From the NCBI GenBank assembly GCA_947471745.1, contig CANJKZ010000060.1:1116001-1180000 (forward strand): 64,000 bases of DNA, in the 5' to 3' direction. The position numbers were made by a program, and so were the translations under genes. The notes under the pieces are model-generated. The model saw only the letters and a program-made list of their open reading frames with translations, made no database searches and was not told the DNA's origin. This DNA is from Closterium sp. Naga37s-1. Lineage: Eukaryota > Streptophyta > Zygnematophyceae > Desmidiales > Closteriaceae. Positions 20,659 through 29,908 of the stretch are shown piece by piece. Within the stretch, counting starts at the first letter, position 1. Every line of letters starts with the position of its first letter.

Positions 20659-23436
20659 ATGCCAGTCGGATCGCCTATCCAACGGCTACCGGAGGAGCTT
20701 CTTTCTCAGGTCCTGCGTTTTCTGGTTCGACCTGATGGTCAGCTGGAGCATGCACGTGTCAGCAAGCAATGGCAGCACATTGCGTACCGCTTGCAAAATG
20801 AGCTCCACTTGCCTTACAACCTCCGTATGGATCCGCATCAGCTCCTTCAACTGCTGTCCTCGTTCCCTGATCTCAAAAAGCTAGTCCTTTCCCATGGCAG
20901 CCTCAACACAGCCTTTAACTCGTTATTCTCTCGCCTGGGTGACGTGTGTCCTCATCTGACCGAACTTCGTGTTGAATCGATGGGACATGACTACGGATAC
21001 GTAGGTTTAAGCGAGAATAGCCTGGAGTTTCTGTTCCAGAGGTGTACTCGGCTGGAAGATCTCCATTTGGAGTGTTCGGAGCGTGCTGCCATTCCGCCGT
21101 CGATCGACCGACTCACATTGCTCAGGAACTTAACCCTCAGGTCCAGCGTCACGCGACTTCCCGACACGTTCACCTCGTTGCAGTCTCTTAGAAGCCTCGT
21201 GCTGCACACCTACAGACTGGAGGCTTTGCCTCCAGACTTCGGCAAACTGGTGTTCTTAACGTCGCTCAAGGTGCACAGCTCCTCTCTGGCGTCGCTTCCA
21301 GAATCTATCGGTCAACTTGCCAGCCTGAACCTGCTATCCTTGAGTGATTGCACGACGTTGCAGCTGCCGGCCTCTCTTGCCAATCTTTCTTCTCTCGCCG
21401 TGCTGGAAATTCGACACTGCAAGTTCCTTGTCCCGCCACCCATCGACTTTCCTCAACTGTGGAGGCTTGAAACCCTCGTTCTGGAAGAAGTGACGGGGAT
21501 GCGCGAGCTAATCGAGGCTCTTGAGCATCTGTGGCGGCTCAAGACTCTAGTGATCAAGTGCTGCAGCGATATCACGTCTCCGCCGGAGTCTCTTTTCAGC
21601 TTGCCTTCACTCACCAGCCTCACTCTCCACATGCCACGGCTGGCAGTTCTGCCTGACGATATCGGGAGGCTGTCAAAGCTACAGACGCTCGTGCTGGAGT
21701 TGGGGGAGCTCACAACTCTTCCTGATTCCATCTGCCTGGTTACCACGCTCCAGGAGCTTTCATTGGATAGTCTTCAGAAGCTGCCGTCTCTGCCCGTGGA
21801 CTTCGGGCAGCTGATCGCTCTTGAAAAGCTGCGCCTCTACTGCCTTGGGCAGCTCACAGAGTTGCCTGAATCCTTCGGGCAGTTGACAGCTCTTCGGGAG
21901 CTGAAAATTCTGGGGTGTAGGCAGCTGCAGCAACTCCCGGACTCCCTATCCCAGCTATCTTCTCTCGAGCATCTGGAGATCAAGTGTTGTCCGCGTCTCA
22001 CGGTGCTGCCAGATGAAATGGGGAACGGTGTGCAGCGTTTGCGCTATCTGCATCTGGAAGGCTGCTCATCCCTCACCCACCTCCCTCCATCCCTCTCCGC
22101 GCTGACGTCTCTTGAAACCCTAAAGATCACGGCAGCCAATCGCATCAAAGGCAACTTACTAGACGGTTTCGGCTGCTTGAAAAGCCTCAAGGAGCTGGTG
22201 ATTGAAGACATGCCTCGCCTATCCGCCCTTCCTACCTCCTTCTCGGGCGTTTTTTCGCTCACCAGCCTGGAATTGATCAATTGCCCTAAAGTAACGGTCC
22301 TGCCACAGGGGATCGGACGGCTGGATTCGCTCGAGGTGGTCAAGATTGCACGAATGGACGGCCTGAAACATCTCCCTGCGGAGCTTGCCAGGCTGCCCCG
22401 GCTGCGGGAATTGGAGGTGCGGGTATGTGATGGGATTGGCGCGTTGCTAGGGGATGAGGTGGTGCTGAAACGCACTGCCAGGGGTTATTTGGCAAGCACC
22501 ACCACCAGCAGCAGCAGCATCTGCACCAGCTGCGCCGGCACCACCAGCAGCAGCAGGGCACTGCTTCCATCCCTTCGAAGTCTCAAGATGAAGTCTCTCG
22601 CTTTCCATTCCATTGGGCCGTCCCTTGGCCAGCTCTCCTCTCTCACGATGCTGAAGATCATGGAGATGGACAGCCTTGTTTCTCTCCCTGACTCCATCTC
22701 TCAGCTCTCGCGCCTGAAAAGGCTCCGGATTGATTTTGCCACGAAAATTGAGGCACTGCCAGCAACCTTGGGAGGGCTTTCAGGGTTGCGTGTCTTGCAG
22801 CTTCGCTTCTTACATATTCGGCAGCTGCCCGAATCGTTCGGGCAGCTGAAGATGCTTGAGACGCTGGAGATTATAGACTGCTGCAAGATAAAGAAGCTTC
22901 CAGGATCCTTCGGATATCTTTCCAAGTTACAATCCTGTACCCTCACCAAGCTTGCAATCTCAGCATTTCCTGAAAATTTTTGGGAGCTTTCTTCCCTCCA
23001 AGAGTTGGTGCTCCTGGGGCTGAAGCACGTCCGCAGCTTGCCAGATTCATTCACCAAGTTGCCTAAGCTAAAGATGCTGCTGCTGATTGCGTGCAAGAAG
23101 CTGGCCAAGCTGCCAAGTTCTCTCAGGAGAATGCCTACGTTGGAAGACTTCGATGTGACTGAGTGCCCTTTGCTCTCACAGCAAGACACGATGGGCATTC
23201 CTGCAGGAATTGGCGAGGACGAGGAGGACGAAGGAGAGGAGGAAGGAGGGGAGGAGGCGGAGGGTGAGGAGGGAGGAGATGCGATGGTTGAAGGGCAAGT
23301 GGCGGACAGGGAGGGAGCAGAGGAGGCAGAGAGTAGTGGTGAGGATTGGAGTATTTGTCATGAGTATGGCGTGGACAGTGACATTGACAACGACGATGTG
23401 GGGCGCTGGGGGCCAAGTGACGAGGAGGACGACTAG
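20659..23436 (+). CDS. F-box-LRR protein, copy 2
   Basis: Intronless frame of 925 residues, MPVGSPIQRLPEELLSQ. It has an F-box-like start (about 4-45, ending VSKQWQHIAYRLQ) and a long run of leucine-rich repeats (about 60-840), with a serine/threonine-rich loop at about 610-635 coded largely by AGC and ACC triplets. The tail from about 842 is acidic and ends with CHEYGVDSDIDNDD and then acidic residues. It follows the PGRL1-like gene in the same direction by 730 bp. It appears intact. Expected role by family: substrate adaptor of an SCF E3 ligase; the substrate is unknown. Confidence 0.87.
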   Translation: MPVGSPIQRLPEELLSQVLRFLVRPDGQLEHARVSKQWQHIAYRLQNELHLPYNLRMDPHQLLQLLSSFPDLKKLVLSHGSLNTAFNSLFSRLGDVCPHLTELRVESMGHDYGYVGLSENSLEFLFQRCTRLEDLHLECSERAAIPPSIDRLTLLRNLTLRSSVTRLPDTFTSLQSLRSLVLHTYRLEALPPDFGKLVFLTSLKVHSSSLASLPESIGQLASLNLLSLSDCTTLQLPASLANLSSLAVLEIRHCKFLVPPPIDFPQLWRLETLVLEEVTGMRELIEALEHLWRLKTLVIKCCSDITSPPESLFSLPSLTSLTLHMPRLAVLPDDIGRLSKLQTLVLELGELTTLPDSICLVTTLQELSLDSLQKLPSLPVDFGQLIALEKLRLYCLGQLTELPESFGQLTALRELKILGCRQLQQLPDSLSQLSSLEHLEIKCCPRLTVLPDEMGNGVQRLRYLHLEGCSSLTHLPPSLSALTSLETLKITAANRIKGNLLDGFGCLKSLKELVIEDMPRLSALPTSFSGVFSLTSLELINCPKVTVLPQGIGRLDSLEVVKIARMDGLKHLPAELARLPRLRELEVRVCDGIGALLGDEVVLKRTARGYLASTTTSSSSICTSCAGTTSSSRALLPSLRSLKMKSLAFHSIGPSLGQLSSLTMLKIMEMDSLVSLPDSISQLSRLKRLRIDFATKIEALPATLGGLSGLRVLQLRFLHIRQLPESFGQLKMLETLEIIDCCKIKKLPGSFGYLSKLQSCTLTKLAISAFPENFWELSSLQELVLLGLKHVRSLPDSFTKLPKLKMLLLIACKKLAKLPSSLRRMPTLEDFDVTECPLLSQQDTMGIPAGIGEDEEDEGEEEGGEEAEGEEGGDAMVEGQVADREGAEEAESSGEDWSICHEYGVDSDIDNDDVGRWGPSDEEDD

Positions 23437-24039
23437 CATGGTGGGATAGGTGAGGCGGAAGGGGTGGGGAGATGAGAAGGACGGAAAGAACAAGGGGAAG
23501 GCGGTTGCAATGGTTGGATGGGAGGTTGTGTTCTTATGTGGGATCGGGATTGGGATTGGGATGGGATGGGATTGCTCATTGTGTTGGATTATGAAATGTG
23601 TGCTTCTGTGGCGATTTCAGGCTGACCTATGTATCCAAACTCATTTTTCCTAATGCAGGCATCCCCAAGGATTCATAGGCATATGGTAGAATTTATGTTG
23701 TAGCCAGAGCCAGGGATTTGGAGCCTCATGCTAACACACCCGTGGGTTTAGTTGTTTCAGAGGCTATTTCAGTTATCAGGACATGTGTGTACATGTGTTT
23801 TGTTGTGGTGTGTTCATCATGTACACTCAGTCAAAAGGCAGCAATGGCATTTTGGCAGCATTACACTGCCGCACTGCATTGGTGCACCAACTTCCTTGCG
23901 CTGCCCAGTTTTAACCAGGTTGTAAGTACGTATATGCCAGGTGTTGCCATAATGCGCTTGCCTTTTTTGTTCAGGGGCCAATGTTGTTCGGTCCCACTAT
24001 CGAGTACACAGTTGTCACTGTCTCAGTACGTGCTCAACG
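23437..24039 (+). other. 3' flank of copy 2 with decayed PGRL1 exon
   Basis: After the stop codon comes G-rich 3' flank and then a piece homologous to the last intron and exon of the PGRL1-like gene (see 23659-23740), followed by its 3' flank. No other gene seen. Confidence 0.6.
23659..23740 (+). pseudogene. Decayed copy of PGRL1-like last exon (after copy 2)
   Basis: After a retained acceptor (TAATGCAG) the sequence GCATCCCCAAGGATTCATAG and GCATATGGTAGAAT-TATGTTGT matches the true last exon at 19831-19929, but a small deletion near its start and a stop break the frame. The preceding 60-70 bases resemble the PGRL1-like last intron, so the duplication breakpoint lies inside that intron or earlier. 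Confidence 0.82.
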
Positions 24040-24190
24040 ACGCGAACGGAGGGCGCACGAATCTCGCAGAACCAGGAAGGGACTTCGCATACCGCGCCAT
24101 ATGGACCATCGATTTTCGAAAAGTCATTCGCTCGTGGAATAATTTGGCGGGAACGGTTTGATAAAACGATTGGTGCAGTGCGGTGTCAAT
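24040..24190 (+). promoter_or_regulatory. Conserved upstream module of F-box-LRR copy 3
   Basis: Contains GAACGGAGGGCGCACGA, CTCGCAGAACCAGGAAGGGA, TTCGCTCGTGGAATAATTTG with the E2F-like TTTGGCGGGAA at 24143-24153, then GTGCAGTGCGGTG. It starts about 350 bp before the ATG, parallel to copies 1, 2 and 4. Confidence 0.58.
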
Positions 24191-24389
24191 GGCAAGCCAA
24201 GGTTACCTTGCTGAAACTAGAATGCCTCGACCGCGATGCCACTGATCCTACAGACGACTCTTCTTGTAGCCTGAAAGCTCTAATTACTTTTAGTCTCACT
24301 AGTCCAGCTTGTTAGCAGTGTTAGCTTATAGAAAAGGCATACTATGTGAATGAAACGCTATTAGTATCCTGTTAGTCCCTCGTTTCAAG

Positions 24390-27300
24390 ATGCCAATCGG
24401 ATCGCCTATCCGACGGCTACCGGAGGAGCTGCTGTCTCAGATCCTGTGTTGTCTGGTTAGACCTGATGGCCAACTAGAGCACGCACTTGTTAGCAAGCAA
24501 TGGCAGCACATTGCGTACGGCGTGCAACAGGAGCTACAGTTGCCGGACAACCTCCTCATGGATCCGCAACAGCTTCTTCAATCTCTGTCGCTCTTCCCTA
24601 ACCTCAGAAAGCTAGTCCTTCCCAATGGCAGCCTCACCTCACTCTCAAATTCTTTCTTCTCTCGCCTCCCTGACGTGTGTCCTCATCTGGCCGAGCTTCG
24701 TGTTGAATCGATGGGACGTGACTTCATACGCACAGGCGTAAGTGAGAAGAGCATGGCGTTTCTGTTCGAGAAGTGTACTCGGCTGGAAGATCTCTTTCTG
24801 GACTGTTCGCGACGTCCTACCATTCCTCCATCGATCGACCGACTCAAGTTGCTCAGGAACTTACATCTCAAGGCCAGCGTCACGCAACTTCCCGACACGT
24901 TCACCTCGCTGCAGTCTCTCAGAAGCCTCGTACTGGAAATTTACAATCTCGCGACTTTGCCCCCAGATTTCGGCAATCTGGTTCTCTTAACGTCGCTCAA
25001 GTTGGACGGTTGCGGCTCCCTGGCATCGCTTCCCGAATCCTTCGGCCAACTTGCCAGTCTAAGCCTTTTATCCGTGGATTACTGCTCGACGCTGCAGTTG
25101 CCGGCTTCTCTCACCAAGCTTTCGTCTCTTGCCGTCTTGGAGTTTCGGCAGAGCAACCTTGTGCTCCCGTCACCCGTTATTTTTTCTCGACTGCGGGCGC
25201 TTGAAACCCTCATTTTGGATGAAGTGACGGGGTTGCGCGGCCTAATCGAGGCTCTTGAGCATCTGTGGCGGCTCAAGACTCTAGCTATCAAGCGCTGCAG
25301 CGATATCACGTCTCTGCCCGAGTCTCTTTTCCGCCTGCCTTCACTCACCAATCTGACCCTTGACATGCCACAGCTTTCAGTTTTACATGACGATATTGGG
25401 CAGTTTTCAACGCTGCAGACACTCGTTCTAGATCTGAGAAAACTCAGAACCCTTCCCGACTCCTCCATTCTGCTTACCACGCTCCAAGAACTTGGCTTGG
25501 ATAATCTCTGGAGCCTGCCGTCTCTGCCTGAGGACTTCGGCCAGCTGCTTGCTCTTGAAAATCTGCGCCTGGACAGCTTTCGCCAGCTCAAACGCCTGCC
25601 TGAATCCTTCGGGCAGATGACAGCCCTCCGGGAGCTGAAAATTGTGGAGTGTCGGCAGCTGCAGCAACTTCCGGACTCCCTATCCCAACTATCTTCTCTG
25701 GAGCATCTGGAGATTAAGAACTGTCCGCGTCTCACGGTGCTGCCAGATGAAATGGGGAACGGAATGCAGCGTTTGCGGTATCTGCATGTGGAGCAGTGCC
25801 CATCTCTCACCCACCTCCCTCCATCCCTCTCCTTGCTGACTTCTCTTGAGACTTTCAAGATCAAGGAAGCTAAATGCTTGGAAGGGACCCTACTAGACGG
25901 TTTCGGCTGCTTGAAAAGCCTCAAGGAGTTGGTGCTTGAAGACATGCCTCGCCTAACCGCCCTTCCTGCCTCCTTCTCTGGAGTTTATTCACTGACCAGC
26001 CTTGAAGTGATCAACTGCCCTAGAGTAATGGTCCTCCCTAAGGGGATCGGACGGCTGATGGCGCTCGAGGTGGTCAAGATCGCAGTGATGGATCGCCTGC
26101 GGCATCTCCCTGCTGAGCTTGTTGAGCTGCCGCGCGTCTGGGTGTTGGAGGTGCGGGTATGTGATAAGGTTGGCGCGCTGTTTGGCGATGAGTCGGTGGA
26201 CAAACGCACTACCAGGGGTTCTTCTGCACGCTCCAACAGCACCGCCAGCAGCAGCAGCAGGAGGGTATTCCTTCCATCTGTTCAAAGTCTCAAGATAAAG
26301 TCTCTTCCGTTCCGAACCCTTGGTCCATCCCTTGGCCAGCTCTCCTCTCTCACAAAGCTGAAAATCATGGAGATGGACAACCTCGTTTCTCTCCCTGACT
26401 CCGTCTGTCAGCTCTCGCGCCTGAGAAGGCTTCGGATCGATTCGGCCATTCAATTGGAGTCGCTGCCTGATGCCCTTGGAGGGCTTTCACGACTGCGTTT
26501 CTTGCAGCTGATTCACCTCTCGGCAGTACGGCAGTTGCCCGAGTCTATCGGGCAGCTGAAGATGCTCGAGAGGCTGGAGATTATAGACTGCTACAAGCTG
26601 ATGCAGCTTTCAGAAACATTCGCGAATCTCTCTAAGTTACGCTCCTGTATTCTTATCAAGCTTGGCCTCTCGACTTTTCCAGATAATTTCTGGGAGCTGT
26701 CTTCCCTCCAAGAGTTGGTGCTCGTGGGGCTGAAGCATGTCTGCAGCTTGCCAGAATCGTTTGCTAAGCTGCCGCAACTACAGGTGCTGCTGGTGACTGC
26801 GTGCAAGAAGCTGGCTCGGCTGCCGTCGTCTATCCGGGGAATGCCGACGTTGTGTGAGTACCGTATCAGCGAGTGCCCATTGCTCTCACGGGAAGAGACT
26901 ACGGGATTTGCTGCAAGGGTTGGCGAGGAGGATGAGGAGGGGGTAGAGAGAGTGGAGGTTGATGAGGGAGTGGAGGAAGGAGGAGAGGAGGGAGGAGGTG
27001 CGATGGTGGAAGGGCAGGAAGCAGACAGGGATGCAGCGGAGGGGGTAGAGGATGAGGAGGGAGGAGATGAGATGGTGGAAGGGCAGGTGAACAGTGAGGA
27101 AGCAGAGGAGGCAGAGGGTGAGGAGGAAGGAGATGAGGTGGTGGAAGGGCAAGAGGCGGATAGGGAGGCATCGGAGGAAGGAGAGGGTGTGGATGGAGGA
27201 GATGAGATGGTGGGAGAGCTAGAGGCAGGCAGCGAAGCAGAGGAGGAGGCAGAGAGTGAGGAGGGAGAGAGTGAGGAGGCAGAGAGTGAGAAGGGAGGAG

Positions 27301-27455
27301 ATGAGATGGTGGGAGAGCTAGAGGCAGGTAGCGAAGCAGAGGAGGCAGGAAGTGATGGCGGGGATTGGGATATCGGCCATGAGCATGGCGAGGACAGCGA
27401 CGATGACAGGGATGACGATGCAGGCTCGGGGGCGAGTAGTGATGAGGACGAGTAG
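24390..27455 (+). CDS. F-box-LRR protein, copy 3, with enlarged acidic tail
   Basis: Intronless frame of 1021 residues, the longest copy, starting MPIGSPIRRLPEELLSQ. F-box-like domain about 4-45; leucine-rich repeats about 60-835 with a short serine loop near 612-622. The acidic tail (about 838-1021) is nearly twice as long as in other copies because glutamate-rich units containing GGDEMVGELEAGSEAEE have been repeated (about 27198-27350). It ends GHEHGEDSDDDRDDD, a variant of the family's HEYGxDSD motif. Otherwise it looks intact. The tail's in-frame expansion suggests replication slippage of GAG/GAA-rich DNA. Role inferred as an SCF substrate adaptor. Confidence 0.86.
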   Translation: MPIGSPIRRLPEELLSQILCCLVRPDGQLEHALVSKQWQHIAYGVQQELQLPDNLLMDPQQLLQSLSLFPNLRKLVLPNGSLTSLSNSFFSRLPDVCPHLAELRVESMGRDFIRTGVSEKSMAFLFEKCTRLEDLFLDCSRRPTIPPSIDRLKLLRNLHLKASVTQLPDTFTSLQSLRSLVLEIYNLATLPPDFGNLVLLTSLKLDGCGSLASLPESFGQLASLSLLSVDYCSTLQLPASLTKLSSLAVLEFRQSNLVLPSPVIFSRLRALETLILDEVTGLRGLIEALEHLWRLKTLAIKRCSDITSLPESLFRLPSLTNLTLDMPQLSVLHDDIGQFSTLQTLVLDLRKLRTLPDSSILLTTLQELGLDNLWSLPSLPEDFGQLLALENLRLDSFRQLKRLPESFGQMTALRELKIVECRQLQQLPDSLSQLSSLEHLEIKNCPRLTVLPDEMGNGMQRLRYLHVEQCPSLTHLPPSLSLLTSLETFKIKEAKCLEGTLLDGFGCLKSLKELVLEDMPRLTALPASFSGVYSLTSLEVINCPRVMVLPKGIGRLMALEVVKIAVMDRLRHLPAELVELPRVWVLEVRVCDKVGALFGDESVDKRTTRGSSARSNSTASSSSRRVFLPSVQSLKIKSLPFRTLGPSLGQLSSLTKLKIMEMDNLVSLPDSVCQLSRLRRLRIDSAIQLESLPDALGGLSRLRFLQLIHLSAVRQLPESIGQLKMLERLEIIDCYKLMQLSETFANLSKLRSCILIKLGLSTFPDNFWELSSLQELVLVGLKHVCSLPESFAKLPQLQVLLVTACKKLARLPSSIRGMPTLCEYRISECPLLSREETTGFAARVGEEDEEGVERVEVDEGVEEGGEEGGGAMVEGQEADRDAAEGVEDEEGGDEMVEGQVNSEEAEEAEGEEEGDEVVEGQEADREASEEGEGVDGGDEMVGELEAGSEAEEEAESEEGESEEAESEKGGDEMVGELEAGSEAEEAGSDGGDWDIGHEHGEDSDDDRDDDAGSGASSDEDE

Positions 27456-27906
27456 ACACGTGGTGGAACTGGTGAGGGGGAGGAAGGAGAATGAGGAGTG
27501 GGCATATGTTGTTGCTAGAGCCAAGGATTTGGAGCCTCTTGCAAAACCCATTTTTCAGGTTAGTGGTTTCAGTTTCAGATTGGACTCAGATCAAATACCA
27601 GGACCTCTGAGAGATGGTGTACATGCTTTTTTATTGGTCTTTGCGTGTATAGTCCGTCAAAAGCGGCATTGTGGCAATGTGTACTGCCCCACGGCAGCAA
27701 TGTGATTTGGCAAGCTTATTAGCCAAAGAGACAGGCATAGCATCACTGTAGCCTTCCATTGATTCCTTGCACTGGCCAGTCTTCTGGCTGAAATGTAAAG
27801 GTAATGAAATTTATGATATGTTTCCAACCTGGCTGCTAGCAAGATGCACCTGTATGGATTCCTTACGCCAATGTTCTCGAGTGATTACAAAATTGAATAC
27901 TGAACT
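27456..27906 (+). other. 3' flank of copy 3 with PGRL1 exon remnant
   Basis: A fragment at about 27497-27550 (GGGCATATGTTGTTGCTAGA and GCCAAGGATTTGGAGCCTC) matches the last exon of the PGRL1-like gene, and the flank to about 27720 matches the flanks after 19930 and 23740. No gene seen. An LTR element begins at 27907. Confidence 0.65.
27497..27550 (+). pseudogene. Remnant of PGRL1-like last exon (after copy 3)
   Basis: Only the middle of the exon is left (WAYVVARAKDLEP-like reading), without acceptor. It is a second trace of the PGRL1-like exon carried in the duplication unit. Confidence 0.72.
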
Positions 27907-29550
27907 TGTTAGAATATATATGTAACTGCCTGTAGCTGTAGTTTAGTGTAGTTATTATAAACTGTTGGTGGTGCACCTTCTTTGCATGCTCTGTTTGCTA
28001 TATGTACCCTAGTGCTATAGTGAACACCATTCCCATTTTTCTCGACTCTCCCTCTTGGCACAACTACCTCGACATCCTCCTTGGCCTAGGCTCCTAAGCC
28101 TAGGCCCTACCTAAACCTTGCTCCTAACTACACTTCTCATTCTTGACATGGCATTAGAGCCTGTTACGTCCTGGCCTGTGGGCCTGCCTCAAGCTTCCGC
28201 TGCTGTTTTTCCGGTCGCGCGCCGCGGGCGCGTGACGAATTTCCTTCTGTCCCGCGCCCGGGTGGCGCGTGACGTTTTACCTGCTCGTCGTGCGCCCCGT
28301 GGCACGCGACGGTGCCCTGAACTGCCCGTCGCGTGCCCCGTGGTGCGCGACGGTGCCCTGAGCCGCCGCGGATCCGCCACTGGCGCCCGCAACGGTGCCC
28401 TGAGCCGCCGCGGAACCGCCCCTGGCGCCCGCGACGGTGCCCTGAGCCGCCGCGGACCCGCCCCTGGCGCCCGCGACGGTGACCTGAGCCGCCGCGGACC
28501 CGCCTCTGGCGCCCGCGACGGTGCCCTGAGCCGCCGCGGAACCGCCCCTGGCGCCCGCGACGGTGTCCTGAGCCGCCGCGGACCCGCCCCTGGCGCCCGC
28601 GGCGGTGCCCCTGCCTCACCCGCGCCTGCACTCGGTGCAGCCGCCACTGCACCACCCAGCGCCTGCCCTTGGAGCAGCCGCCCCCGCTCCTGCACTCGGT
28701 GCAGCCGCCTCTGCCTCACCCCGCGCCTGCACTCGCTGCAGCCGCCCCTGACCTACCCGCGCCGACCCTCTGTAGCCGCTCTGCGGCTTTCTCCCCGCCC
28801 ACCCCCTCCTCCTTCGTCTCCCTGCAGCCGTGGGGGGGAGGGTATGGGGATGGCGGGTGTGGGGGTGATGGGTGGTGTGCTTCCCTTCCCCTCCTCCTCC
28901 TTTCGTTCCCACTGCTGCAGCTGCCGCTGGGGGGGAGGGTGTGAGGGTGTGGGGGAGCCGGGGGAGTGGCACTGGGGTGGCGGGTGTGAGACCAACCAGC
29001 AGCCGTCCCTCCACCTCTCCTCTCTTCCCCCCTCTGCTGCTCCTGCAGCAGTGTGGGGGGGAGGGGGAGGGGGAGGGTGAGGGGATGGAGGGGGTGACCA
29101 GCCAAAGCCAGCCCGCCTCCTCTCTCTCCCTGCTGCCCCTCCTGTGGTCGGGGGGGGAAGAGAGTAAGGGGGTGGCAGGAATGTCTTGCTGTCGCCTGTC
29201 CCTTTGCTGTTGTACCTGCTCTGCTACTGTGCCTGCTGTTGCTGTTGCTGGTGTACCCCTGCAGGTTGTGTTCTGCACAAACTCCTGCTGCAGGCAGTTA
29301 TAGGGGAGTGTTAGAATATATATGTAACTGCCTGTAGCTGTAGTTTAGTGTAGTTATTATAAACTGTTGGTGGTGCACCTTCTTTGCATGCTCTGTTTGC
29401 TATATGTACCCTAGTGCTATAGTGAACACCATTCCCATTTTTCTCGACTCTCCCTCTTGGCACAACTACCTCGACATCCTCCTTGGCCTAGGCTCCTAAG
29501 CCTAGGCCCTACCTAAACCTTGCTCCTAACTACACTTCTCATTCTTGACA
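27907..29550 (+). mobile_element. Non-autonomous LTR retroelement (LARD-like), 1.64 kb
   Basis: LTRs of 242 bp at 27907-28148 and 29309-29550, TGTTAG...TTGACA, appear identical base for base. Target duplication GAACT lies at 27902-27906 and 29551-29555. A primer site TGGCATTAGAGCC follows the left LTR directly and a purine run AGGGGAG precedes the right LTR, so the element is in plus orientation. The interior is GC-rich with about five 60-bp units around 28380-28610 (CTGAGCCGCCGCGGA); its 320-codon open frame has no gag or pol domain and is probably not a gene. It is complete as a non-autonomous element and very young by LTR identity. Confidence 0.88.
28370..28615 (+). repeat. 60-bp GC-rich tandem units inside the small LTR element
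   Basis: The string CTGAGCCGCCGCGGA(A/T/C)CCGCC followed by TGGCGCCCGCGACGGTG recurs about five times at about 60-bp spacing. It sits in the leader position after the primer site, as do the GC-rich arrays at 1-1000 and 42570-43080. Confidence 0.8.
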
Positions 29551-29616
29551 GAACTGTAGTATGTCCTCACACACAAACGGGTACGGCCTGGTGGCTACCT
29601 CCAATTTCACGCCCAC

Positions 29617-29896
29617 TGTTATGAGTTGTAAAAGAGAGTGCGCAGGTAAACAAATAACGAGACTGTGATTCACTGATCTGAGAATACAATTAAGGCACAG
29701 ACTAATGTAGGGGCTAGCCTAGCTAGGAGGAAACCTCGGACGAGCGAGGTTGGGGTGCAGGTTTGGCGATGGGAAATGCCGAAGGCGACGCGAGGAGCCT
29801 CGGCAGCGTTGAAATCGGCCGAACGTGCAAAGTCCGAAAATCGGGCTGTACGCGTAGCAGTCAACCCCAATAAGGAATTCGGGAAAATTCCTTACA
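29617..29896 (-). repeat. Gypsy 3' LTR
   Basis: Downstream LTR of the minus-oriented Gypsy element, about 280 bp, ends TGT...ACA, about 98 percent identical to 34612-34890. Confidence 0.92.
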
Positions 29897-29908
29897 CTAC
29901 CCCCCCCC

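Noticed and set aside
26591-27505. 304-codon minus frame and similar antisense frames over the acidic tails
   Set aside because: Ser/Pro-rich antisense shadows of GAG/GAA-rich coding tails; conserved protein sequence is on the plus strand.
28118-29080. 320-codon plus frame in the small LTR element
   Set aside because: Composition-driven; no gag or pol motif and several competing frames.
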